Origin: Thalassiosira profunda | Lineage: Eukaryota; Bacillariophyta; Thalassiosirophyceae; Thalassiosirales; Thalassiosiraceae | Direction of reading: 5' to 3' | Assembly: GCA_036939355.1 (NCBI GenBank) | Contig: JALLAP010000165.1 | Location: 1-28,943, forward strand | DNA: 28,943 nt | Shown here: piece by piece, positions 17,270 to 24,938 of the stretch | How positions within the stretch are numbered: the first letter of the stretch is position 1 | Layout: each line of letters starts with the position of its first letter | Made by a program: the position numbers and the translations under genes | The notes under the pieces: model-generated | The model's database searches: none | What the model was told of the DNA's origin: nothing | The model's input: the letters and a program-made list of their open reading frames with translations, nothing else

Positions 17270-18487
17270 ATGAAGGCCGTGCCCGCCCTCGCAGCCGCCG
17301 CCCTCGCGGGCGTCGCGTCCGCCAATCCCTTCGCGGCCAAGACGTCGGCGAACACCCGGGAGGCATCGCATGTCGGTGGCCTCCTCTCCAAGGCCCGGCC
17401 GACCGCCAACTCGCGGCTCCCCCGCCGCCGCCTCGAGCAGCAGGAGCTCGACCTCAGCGCATACTCGATCAAGTTCGAGAAGTGCCAGTTCATCCAGCAG
17501 TTCGCCGAGGAGATGAACGAGGACATTGATTCCATATTGGAAACGAAGCGCTTCGTCATCTTCCGGCTGTGCCCCAACAACTCGTGCGCGAGCTGCGACG
17601 AGGGATACGGGGAGTACTTGATCGACATGGAGACGTACCTGGAGAGCACCCTCCAACAGAAGGAGGAGGAGCAGGAGCAGTATTGCCAGGCGTGCGAGGA
17701 GTGCGGCAACGACGACGCGGCCGCGGACAACGGCCGCCGGCTCGTCGACGTCGACTGCAACACCTGCTACACCCAGTGCCAGAACATCGAGAACATGGAG
17801 GAGAACGGCTACGTCGACGCGGCCGAGTACGTCGACTGCCAGAAGGTGTACGAGAACCAAAACACGGGACTGGTGTACTACGCCGGGGCCATCTGTACCA
17901 ACGGCGGGAGCCGGATCAAGGTCGGCCTCTTCACGGACCAGCAGTGCACCCAATTGGATTCGAACGCGGACATGGCGAAGTACCTCAAGAACAACGACGG
18001 GTACAACGTCAAGATGAGCTACCATTTGCTGAAGCAGACGTTCCCGGCGGACCAGTGCGTCGCGTCCTGCGCCCAGGCGGACGAGAACGCGGCCGACGAC
18101 GACGCCAACGCCGCACAGGTAGAAACGGCCGAGGTGTGCCAGGAGCTCTACGAGGCGGCCGGGAAGTGCGAATCCCCCCACGGCTTCGCGGACGGGATGG
18201 ACTACTCCAACTCGGACTATTACGACGTCCAGCTCGCGAACGAGGAGGCGGTGTGCGCCTTCGTGGACACCATTTACGCTGGGAACTACAAGGAGACTGG
18301 CGAGGTGGTGGTGACGGGCGGACGGACGACCTTCAGCGGCGGGATGAAGACGACGGGCGGGCAGAAGTTCGCGCTGACGTTCTTCGCCATCGGCACGGCG
18401 GGATTGGCGATGTACGCCGTGGTGCTGTATCAGCGGATCAAGAGCGCGCGGAGGGCCTTCAGCGGCAACGGGGGCTCCATGGTATAG
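17270..18487 (+). CDS. Secreted Cys-rich type I membrane protein, unknown function
   Basis: A 405-aa protein. The chosen start is the ATG at 17270, which gives a clean signal peptide (MKAVPALAAAALAGVASA, residues 1-18). The long luminal or extracellular part is acidic and rich in Cys pairs: CPNNSCASCDEGYG, CQACEECG, CNTCYTQC, VASCAQ. A single transmembrane segment (FALTFFAIGTAGLAMYAVVLY) sits about 20-40 residues from the end, followed by a short basic tail (QRIKSARRAF). The topology is luminal/outside Cys-rich domain with a small cytosolic tail. I believe related proteins occur widely in stramenopiles, but I know of no assigned function. A role in the secretory pathway or cell covering is only inference. 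Confidence 0.8.
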   Translation: MKAVPALAAAALAGVASANPFAAKTSANTREASHVGGLLSKARPTANSRLPRRRLEQQELDLSAYSIKFEKCQFIQQFAEEMNEDIDSILETKRFVIFRLCPNNSCASCDEGYGEYLIDMETYLESTLQQKEEEQEQYCQACEECGNDDAAADNGRRLVDVDCNTCYTQCQNIENMEENGYVDAAEYVDCQKVYENQNTGLVYYAGAICTNGGSRIKVGLFTDQQCTQLDSNADMAKYLKNNDGYNVKMSYHLLKQTFPADQCVASCAQADENAADDDANAAQVETAEVCQELYEAAGKCESPHGFADGMDYSNSDYYDVQLANEEAVCAFVDTIYAGNYKETGEVVVTGGRTTFSGGMKTTGGQKFALTFFAIGTAGLAMYAVVLYQRIKSARRAFSGNGGSMV

Positions 18488-18981
18488 GAAATGAATGATG
18501 CTGAGGCGTGTGGTGTGAGAGAGATATCTAGATATCGTTTCTGTGAACGCTGGAGCGTTTTGGTGGTGCAACCCTTGGGTCGTTTTAATGCACCGTCGGG
18601 TCCAGGCACCTGTGCAGACATGTGAAGGCAAAGCTATTTATGTTATGGACGGGATAGGATGTTAGGAGGGCAGGATAAGGAATGTTAGAATGTATCAAAT
18701 ATCTCTTTCAGCGCCTCGATTCTCTCATCGTCGCCATCCGGTCCGTGTTTCTGCTCCTTGGACGCACTGCCTCTGGCTTCGCTCTTGCGGTTTGGATGAT
18801 CGATGTCATGAGGAAACAGTGTAGTGCCGGCACAGGTAAATTTTGCTTGTAAATGAAGATTGTTAGAGTGCGTGCACCTAAAAATCTTTGACGTCAGCTT
18901 CAATCCAATCAAATCACCCCAGCCTCCCCCCCTTCCTCGCCGCCCACGCCCAATACCCTCAAATTGCACCGCCACCTTAAG
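18488..18981. other. Intergenic: 3' flank and promoter of the lumen protein gene
   Basis: This holds the 3' UTR of the membrane-protein gene and the upstream region of the plastid gene. A minus-strand frame at 18685-18810 (KHGPDGDDERIEALKEIFDTF) looks protein-like but has no ATG and no plausible upstream exon. The CRE-like site at 18889-18896 is listed separately. Confidence 0.5.
18889..18896. promoter_or_regulatory. CRE-like palindrome TGACGTCA
   Basis: A perfect TGACGTCA lies 85 bp upstream of the ATG of the predicted thylakoid-lumen protein. In diatoms, TGACGT/ACGTCA elements bound by bZIP factors control CO2- and light-responsive plastid genes such as pyrenoidal carbonic anhydrase. The same role here is inference from the site and its position. 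Confidence 0.5.
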
Positions 18982-19584
18982 ATGTTGATGCAACGCCTTC
19001 TCCTCGCGGCCATCCCGCTTTCGGGTGTGACTCCCTTCACCGTGCAGCCGCGCCATCATGCCGGGACCATCAAAACGACGACGTCCTTGGATGCGGTGTC
19101 TCGGCGCGATCTGCTCTCAAAGGTTGCAGCTGCAGCCGCATCAATCGCCCTGCCCAACGCGGCGTTTGCTTCGGGCGCTTACCAGGCCGAGGCTGGGTTC
19201 GACGATTTCAGCGGGGGCCTAACGATGCCTGCTTACAACGTGGACAACGCAGGCCAGTTGGGCCTGTCCACTCCCAAGGAGGCCGACCCGGAAAAGCTGG
19301 CTAAGTTGCAGGCCAAAAAAGAGGCCGCGGCGGCTGCTGCAAAGAAAAAAGCGGAGGCGGCTGCTGCAAAGAAAGCTGCCGCGATGGAGGCTGAGGCGGC
19401 CAAGCTCGAAGCCGCGGCTGCCAAGCAGGCGGCGAAGGAAGAGGCCAAGAAGCGACAGATGGCCAATATGAGCGCACAGCAGCGTGCGAAGATGGAAGCG
19501 TACGAGGCGAAGAAGGCCGAGGAGAAGAAGCAGGGGTCTGCTGGTTACGCAATGGACTCGATGAAGAAGATGTACGGTCTCTAG
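18982..19584 (+). CDS. Predicted thylakoid-lumen protein with Ala/Lys/Glu-rich helical tail
   Basis: A 200-aa protein from the ATG at 18982. The leader has three parts: a signal peptide (MLMQRLLLAAIPLSGVTP), a transit segment starting at Phe (FTVQPRHHAG), and a twin-arginine lumen signal (SRRDLLSKVAAAAASIAL ending PNAAFA). This predicts transport through the complex plastid envelope and the Tat pathway into the lumen. The mature part begins SGAYQAEAGFDDFSGGL, a small conserved-looking domain. From about residue 95 it is a charged Ala/Lys/Glu helix, probably a long single helix or coiled coil, ending MDSMKKMYGL. The protein family is not recognised; a photosystem-associated role is possible but unproved. 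A polyadenylation-like AATAAA lies at 19689-19694. Confidence 0.8.
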   Translation: MLMQRLLLAAIPLSGVTPFTVQPRHHAGTIKTTTSLDAVSRRDLLSKVAAAAASIALPNAAFASGAYQAEAGFDDFSGGLTMPAYNVDNAGQLGLSTPKEADPEKLAKLQAKKEAAAAAAKKKAEAAAAKKAAAMEAEAAKLEAAAAKQAAKEEAKKRQMANMSAQQRAKMEAYEAKKAEEKKQGSAGYAMDSMKKMYGL

Positions 19585-19851
19585 ACTGCTGCGGAGAAGA
19601 AGCTTATTTGCTATTACTTGGCTACAGGGCGGGGTGGGCGAAAGAAGGTTGATACGATATCAACAACGGATGGATGTGCCTAACATCCAATAAAGGCTAA
19701 GGAACGATGATTTGACCGAAGTTATGACCACCAATGTCTCCAGTTGTGTGTTGGGTATGCTCATATCAAATGTTTCCGTTCTCCCCTCGTTGAGTTGTTT
19801 CCCTTTCATTGGAGACAATTTTTTGCCACGCTTCAAACACCCTCCCCGACG

Positions 19852-20800
19852 CTACAGATAACATATCTGATGCAACACCTTGATCTGCGTGTGCGTCATC
19901 TGCTCCTCCTGAAACGTCTCCACCAGCTCGGGCGCCTCCAAGTCCAGGTCCTCCGTCTGCTCCAAGATCCAACACAATTCCAGCGCCACCCTCCCTTGCA
20001 GCTTTGCCTCGTGCGGGTTGTCCTTCGTGTCCAGGCATACGACGTGAATCGCCTTGAAATCCTCGGTCGGTTCTCGCGTTTGCAAATCCTCAATCACCGC
20101 GTCGTAAATTCGCTCCTTACACATGATGATGTGTTCATCAGATAAAAAACGAGGTTGCAGCAAACGCCTCGCACTTCCTGTTATCTACTCACCTCAAACG
20201 CAATCACAACATCGTGCTTTTGCACCGCGGTGGAGGGCATGTCTTGCCATCGCTGTGGGGCTTCCTGCAATTGAGACAGGGTGGGTTGCGCTTGAGACAA
20301 AGGGCTGCCGCAAATGTGCAGTGCACCAAACAAACCACCCACCTTGACGGCGGCCCCGCGCTTGCACAATTGCAACACGCCGTTGTGCGTGAAATACGCC
20401 GTATCCTCCGGCGTCGCCGCGAGCGACTTGTACATGTCCGCGTACGGCGTCCCGAACTTGAAGACCTGCGGCTCCATGGCCGACTTCCCCGGCAGCCGGA
20501 CGTTCGTTCCCGTGCCGTAGCTCTCCACCCGCAGGCCTGCACATGTCATGTGTGCACACGATGGATGTGGATATGCACCAAGGGTCAGAGTGGTGCATAT
20601 TTTGCAAATGGCAACGGCATGAGTAATAAAGCGGACTGCAGGCACTCACCTGCGTTTTGCATCACGACGTGCGCCTCCATCGACCTGTTGATGTTGGACG
20701 AGCAGACGGTGCCATACGAAAGTTTCGAGGGCGTCCGCCTGGCCTCAGGGGGCGGCATCCCCGGCGGGGTCGACGAGCGATGGAGCCCGACGGCGGCCAT
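19852..20800 (-). CDS. SSU72: RNA polymerase II CTD phosphatase SSU72 (four exons)
   Basis: Exons on the minus strand are 20800-20650, 20536-20343, 20264-20193 and 20115-19852, giving 226 aa. The introns (113, 78 and 77 nt) start with GTGAGT or GTGGGT and end in AG. The active-site loop VCSSNINRSMEAH contains the CX5R signature of this phosphatase. SYGTGTNVRLPG, FKFGTPYADMY, EERIYDAVIEDLQTRE and HVVCLDTKDNPHEA match SSU72 along its length, and the last contains the general-acid Asp. SSU72 removes phosphate from Ser5 (and Ser7) of the Pol II CTD and works with the 3'-end processing machinery. The N-terminus is about 25 residues longer than usual. The 78-nt intron is in frame and free of stops: retention would insert 26 residues exactly where SSU72 proteins have none, which is why I call it an intron. 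Confidence 0.9.
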
Positions 20801-21090
20801 GGTCTAGAGGGGGCGGGAGATGAGGCGCAGGAGTGGCGGCGCGGGGGGGGGAGGAGCGGGCGGAGGAGGGCGGATGGAGGCGAGGCAGGCAGGGGAGGTG
20901 CAGGTTAGCAGGTTTCAAGCACCGATTTGCTAAGTACTTACCTACGACGTACTTAGGTATTGCGCTTTTCACTTTGCTTTGCAACTTTGCAACAAAGCCG
21001 AAGGGGAAGAGGAGGACGACGACGAAGCAACACGAGGAGGCCGCCCCAATCATTAATTGAGCGGAGTGCCCGACCGTGCAGACGTCGTCG
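20801..21090. promoter_or_regulatory. Presumed bidirectional promoter, SSU72 and GCP3
   Basis: 290 bp separate the divergent ATG codons. The sequence runs from a G-rich half next to SSU72 to a more mixed half near 20940-21000 that contains CTTACCTACGACGTACTTAG, an imperfect palindrome. No TATA box is evident. The role is inferred from position. Confidence 0.4.
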
Positions 21091-23979
21091 ATGAGCGGGT
21101 ATCTCGGAACGAGCGCCGCCGCCCGGCGTCCGGCCGACGTCTTGCACCGCGGACCACCAAACAGCAATGACGAAATGGTGCACGAGCGCGACGGGGCAGA
21201 GACGGCCGCCCTCCTGCAGCAACTGGCGATGGCGGCGGTCCAGAATCAGGGCGCAAATAAATTGCAAGGGGAGGACGTGGCGCGGCTGGGCTTTCTGCTC
21301 GCGCAGCTGGCGACGGGGGGCGGGCCAACGCCCGACGGTGGGGCGAATAATAATGGCAGCGCGGGCGAGACAAACCCATCGCATGCCGCAGACGACGAAT
21401 CCATGGCCTCTTCCTTCAAGAGGAGCCTCTTCCAGTGGGACACGCGGGCGGGGGCGGCCTACTGCCCCTCCGCATTGCGGTCGCCCCCGACGCCGCGGCC
21501 ATCTCCCCAGCCACAACCACCCCTCCGCATCTCCGAGCACGAACAGCGGTGGTACGCGGAGGAGCGGGCCCTCCTCCGCGAGCTCGTCGTATTGACGATG
21601 CGCCACTCCGACGGCGCCCTGCTGCGGTACCTTCCCAGCGAGGAGGAGCAGGCGCAGATGTGGGACACGCACGGTCACCCCGCGGGGGAGCGGTTCGCCC
21701 CGCACATTGTCGCGGAGGGGGTCCGCCCCTTCCCCCATCTCGAGGTGCTGCCCCAACCGAGTGACGATGAAAATGACGGAGCCGACGGGGGGAGGGACAG
21801 GGAGGACCTCGCATTCCGCTCCCAACTGCAGCTGCCTTTGTTGGGGAGCGGGGCCCGCGACGCCATCGCCCTCTGCGGGGAGTGCGGCTGGCTCTACGGC
21901 CGGGTATCGTCCTACGTCGCGTCCGTGCTGGAGGACGACGCTGACGGCGTCCAGTGCGCCACGGCGCGGGCGCTGGCGGCGCGGCTCGACAAGGAGCTGG
22001 CGGGATACCACGCGGCGCTGGCGGGGCTGGAGGGGGAATTGCCGCCGCTGGAGCTGTCCCCCGAAGCAGTGGAGAATCCACCGCAGGCCCAATACCTGAC
22101 GCTGCGGTCGCTGGTGGCGCGCACCCCTCCCATGCGGGATCATCTGCGAACCCTCGCCCTCCTGGCCGAGGGGGCGGGAGCGCGTAACCTCCAGGGGGGG
22201 AAGCTCCTCGCGGCGGTCCTCCGCCATTCGCTCGACGGGCACACGAAGCATGCCGAGTTGGTCCGATCGATTGCGGCCGATTGCGCGGCGCCGTGGTACC
22301 GCCTCCTCTCGCAGTGGCTCGCCCAGGGCGTCCTCGAGGATCCCCACTCCGAGTTCTTCGTGCGGGAGGTCCGGCCCGACGAAGTGGGGGGCACCGCGAT
22401 GCCCTCGTCGGGGTTCTTCACGTGGCACCAGCGGTACCTGCTGGTGGAGGGGCTGATCCCGCTCTGCTCGTGCGGGGGACTGATGGACGTCATCACGTTG
22501 GACTTGGCGCGGGAGGTCCTCCTCGTGGGGAAGGGGATCAACTTCATCCGGTATTGCCTCCAGGATCGGGAGTGGGAGGTGGCGAAGAAAGAGGAGGGCG
22601 ACACGGGGTGCGGCTACGCGACGTTGAGGGACGCGGGCGACGGGGACGACGAGCGGCGATGCGTGACCACCCTCCACGCCGCCGTCATGCAATCGTCGGC
22701 GAGGATTCACTCCCACATCCTGGAGTCGCTCGAGGCGCGGCACCACCTGACGCAGCACCTCCTCGCCCTCAAGCACTTTCTCTTCTTGGGGCAGGGGGAC
22801 TTTGTGTCGTCGTTCGTGGAGGGCTTGGACCAGGAATTCCGCGGTCGGACGTCCCTCGCGGGCATCTACAACCACACGCTGGCCGCCGTGCTCGAGGGCT
22901 CGTTGAACACGACCAACGCTCGCTTCCTCCCCAACTTTGTGCTGGGCAACCTGCGGGCGCGGCTGATGGTGGACCGGGACAGCCTGTATTCGATGGGGCC
23001 GCCTCCCAAGAAGGCAACGCAGGAGGAAATGGCGCCGTGGAAGGACGGCGACGCTTCCTCCATCCAGGACCCCTGGGACTTCATCTACCTCGACTACAAG
23101 ATCAACAGCCCGCTGGATGCCATCGTGCACGAGTCGGCCAACGAGACGTACCACCGGGTCTTTCTATTTCTCTTCCGCCTCAAACGCGTGGAGTGGATGC
23201 TCAACAACTCGTGGCGGCAGAGCACGGCGTTGAACCACGCCATCTTGATCGAAACGAAGGCGGGCGGGGCCGACGCGCCGACCATCAGCGAGGCGGCGGA
23301 GCACGCGTCGTACCTATTGCGGCGGATCTCGTCGACGCGCCAGACGATGCTGCACTTCGTCTCGAACCTGCAGAACTACCTCATGTTCGAGGTGCTGGAG
23401 GGCGGGTGGGAGGGACTGGTCGGATCGCTGAGGAAGGCGCGGACCCTCGACGACGTCATTCGCGCGCACGATTCGTACCTGAACGAGATTGCGGACAAGG
23501 CGCTGCTCAGCAACGGCGGCGGCGAGGGGTTGGAGAGGCTGCTGCAAAAGCTCCTTTCGATTGCATTGACGTTTGGCAAGTTCCAGGACCACATCTTCAG
23601 CAATTCGCTGGCAGGGCTGGACAAGGCGGCGAAGATCCGGAAGCAGGTGGAGGAACGGGCCGAGAAGGGAGACTGGGGACGCACGACGCTGGACAAGGAG
23701 GAAGGGAGGGTGTTTTTGTATCTGGCCGATGCCAAGCTGTTCGAATTCGTCGAGCGCTCTACGAACGAGTTTGATCGAGCACTGAGCGAGCTGCTGAAGA
23801 TGATGAGCAAGCAGATCGATGAGGTCGATTGCAATCCCGTTTTGGACGACGACCAGGAGGAGGTGGAGCCCGTGAAAACGCACGACGCATTGCCCTTCCT
23901 CCTCTTCCGACTCGATTTCAGCGGCTATTATGCGCGGAAAGCTCAGGCGAGGCGCAAGAAGGCCAAGCAAAGCTCATAA
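21091..23979 (+). CDS. TUBGCP3: Gamma-tubulin complex component 3 (GCP3/Spc98 family)
   Basis: A single-exon 962-aa protein from the ATG at 21091. The N-terminal 110 residues are variable. The GRIP1 region follows, with LLRELVVLTMRHSDGALLRY, DLAREVLLVGKGINFIRY and LKHFLFLGQGDFVSSF. The C-terminal GRIP2 region contains LDYKINSPLDAIVHESA, VFLFLFRLKRVEWML, FVSNLQNYLMFEVLEGGW and DDVIRAHDSYLNEIADKALL, and ends LPFLLFRLDFSGYYARK. The ending resembles GCP3 (SFRLDFNEHY) more than GCP2. GCP3 pairs with GCP2 and gamma-tubulin in the small complex that nucleates microtubules at spindle poles. The length fits (human about 907 aa). It lies tail to tail, 45 bp from the next gene. Confidence 0.9.
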   Translation: MSGYLGTSAAARRPADVLHRGPPNSNDEMVHERDGAETAALLQQLAMAAVQNQGANKLQGEDVARLGFLLAQLATGGGPTPDGGANNNGSAGETNPSHAADDESMASSFKRSLFQWDTRAGAAYCPSALRSPPTPRPSPQPQPPLRISEHEQRWYAEERALLRELVVLTMRHSDGALLRYLPSEEEQAQMWDTHGHPAGERFAPHIVAEGVRPFPHLEVLPQPSDDENDGADGGRDREDLAFRSQLQLPLLGSGARDAIALCGECGWLYGRVSSYVASVLEDDADGVQCATARALAARLDKELAGYHAALAGLEGELPPLELSPEAVENPPQAQYLTLRSLVARTPPMRDHLRTLALLAEGAGARNLQGGKLLAAVLRHSLDGHTKHAELVRSIAADCAAPWYRLLSQWLAQGVLEDPHSEFFVREVRPDEVGGTAMPSSGFFTWHQRYLLVEGLIPLCSCGGLMDVITLDLAREVLLVGKGINFIRYCLQDREWEVAKKEEGDTGCGYATLRDAGDGDDERRCVTTLHAAVMQSSARIHSHILESLEARHHLTQHLLALKHFLFLGQGDFVSSFVEGLDQEFRGRTSLAGIYNHTLAAVLEGSLNTTNARFLPNFVLGNLRARLMVDRDSLYSMGPPPKKATQEEMAPWKDGDASSIQDPWDFIYLDYKINSPLDAIVHESANETYHRVFLFLFRLKRVEWMLNNSWRQSTALNHAILIETKAGGADAPTISEAAEHASYLLRRISSTRQTMLHFVSNLQNYLMFEVLEGGWEGLVGSLRKARTLDDVIRAHDSYLNEIADKALLSNGGGEGLERLLQKLLSIALTFGKFQDHIFSNSLAGLDKAAKIRKQVEERAEKGDWGRTTLDKEEGRVFLYLADAKLFEFVERSTNEFDRALSELLKMMSKQIDEVDCNPVLDDDQEEVEPVKTHDALPFLLFRLDFSGYYARKAQARRKKAKQSS

Positions 23980-24024
23980 GAATGCATATTCATTTATGTT
24001 GACAAGTAGATTGCCTGTCCTGTC

Positions 24025-24477
24025 TCAATCTGAGTACTCTGATTGCCACACGGACACGAGACCGGACGTTAGGTGAATGCATTTTGCCGCGAACAGAGCC
24101 GAGAGCATTTTGCATCCTAGCTCGAGATAGTCTCTATTCACCTCCCACCACATACATTTGATCACGTAACCGTACACTCCCACCCCAAAGATAGTGTAAC
24201 TGAGATTCCTAAGAGATAGCCGCGCCGTCCAAAGAAGGCACACCAGTCCGTAAACCATCGTGCACCAATTTCTGAGTGATCCGAATTCTCTCTCGAACCT
24301 CCACAGCCATACTGAGAGGTAAATATATGTCCCAAGAGAGAGGACGTCTCGCGTGCATCGCTTCGCTTTTCGCACGGTGAAGACAGTCTTTCCCAGCACC
24401 ATCGTAGCCTCGGCACGGATGTGCTGGTCAATCTCTTGCGGGTGCACCACTGCAACACGGTGCACCTCAATGTGCAT
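24025..24477 (-). CDS. Small hydrophobic protein, probably membrane-bound, unknown
   Basis: A 150-aa frame from the ATG at 24477 (MHIEVHRVAVVHP). After a polar N-terminal 45 residues come hydrophobic stretches: VLSLGTYIYLSVWLW, WCTMVYGLVCLLWTARL, LSYTIFGVGVYGYVIKCMWW and MLSALFAAKCIHLTSGLV. They suggest three or four membrane segments or hairpins. The composition and the tail-to-tail position after GCP3 support a real gene. The frame is open upstream of the ATG to about 24504, next to an AG, so an unrecognised 5' exon is possible. No family is recognised. Confidence 0.5.
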   Translation of the reverse strand: MHIEVHRVAVVHPQEIDQHIRAEATMVLGKTVFTVRKAKRCTRDVLSLGTYIYLSVWLWRFEREFGSLRNWCTMVYGLVCLLWTARLSLRNLSYTIFGVGVYGYVIKCMWWEVNRDYLELGCKMLSALFAAKCIHLTSGLVSVWQSEYSD

Positions 24478-24938
24478 ATGCTCCCTGCCTGGCGCCGCTA
24501 CCACTAGCCGAGATCAGGCCGCAGAGCACACAAACGACACGCCCGCGACCGCGAGGATGGGTGGGCAGGTCCGCCGGCGGACAGGGGTGCAGGGGCGGCC
24601 ACGAGGTGAGCGCTGGGTTCTGGCTTCTGCGGCTCTCTTCTTGGGCAATGCTTTGTGCTCGCTCGTGTGAAAGGCGCCGCCAAACAACTGATTCCTTCGT
24701 ACAATAGACAAAGAATCTTCCTCTTTCAAGCCCCCGCCCCCCGCAGAGACGGCCAGCCAGAACAAAATCTTGCCGATGCCAGATGGTGGGATCGACGCGG
24801 CGGCGCATTGCCATGGTATGGAGAAGGGACGACAGCGAGCTGCGGAGGCTGCCTAAAATTGCTGCGTGTAGGCGCATGAACCACATCGATCGATAGGCGC
24901 CGCTGAGAGGTCGAAAATTGGCGTCGAATTGCAACTCA
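24478..24938. other. Intergenic between two divergent genes
   Basis: About 460 bp with open frames on both strands but no recognisable domain. A minus-strand frame (GKILFWLAVSAGGG and onwards) lacks an ATG. It could contain an upstream exon of the small membrane protein, but no clear donor site was found. Otherwise it would be the shared promoter region. Confidence 0.4.

Noticed and set aside
17264..18631. 455-codon minus-strand frame opposite the Cys-rich membrane protein
   Set aside because: Val/Leu/Arg-rich antisense shadow without domains.
18685..18810. Minus-strand peptide KHGPDGDDERIEALKEIFDTF as a 3' exon
   Set aside because: No ATG in the frame and no room for upstream exons, since the plus-strand plastid gene begins at 18982.
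20953..23154. 733-codon minus-strand frame opposite GCP3
   Set aside because: Antisense shadow; GCP3 motifs on the plus strand are unambiguous.
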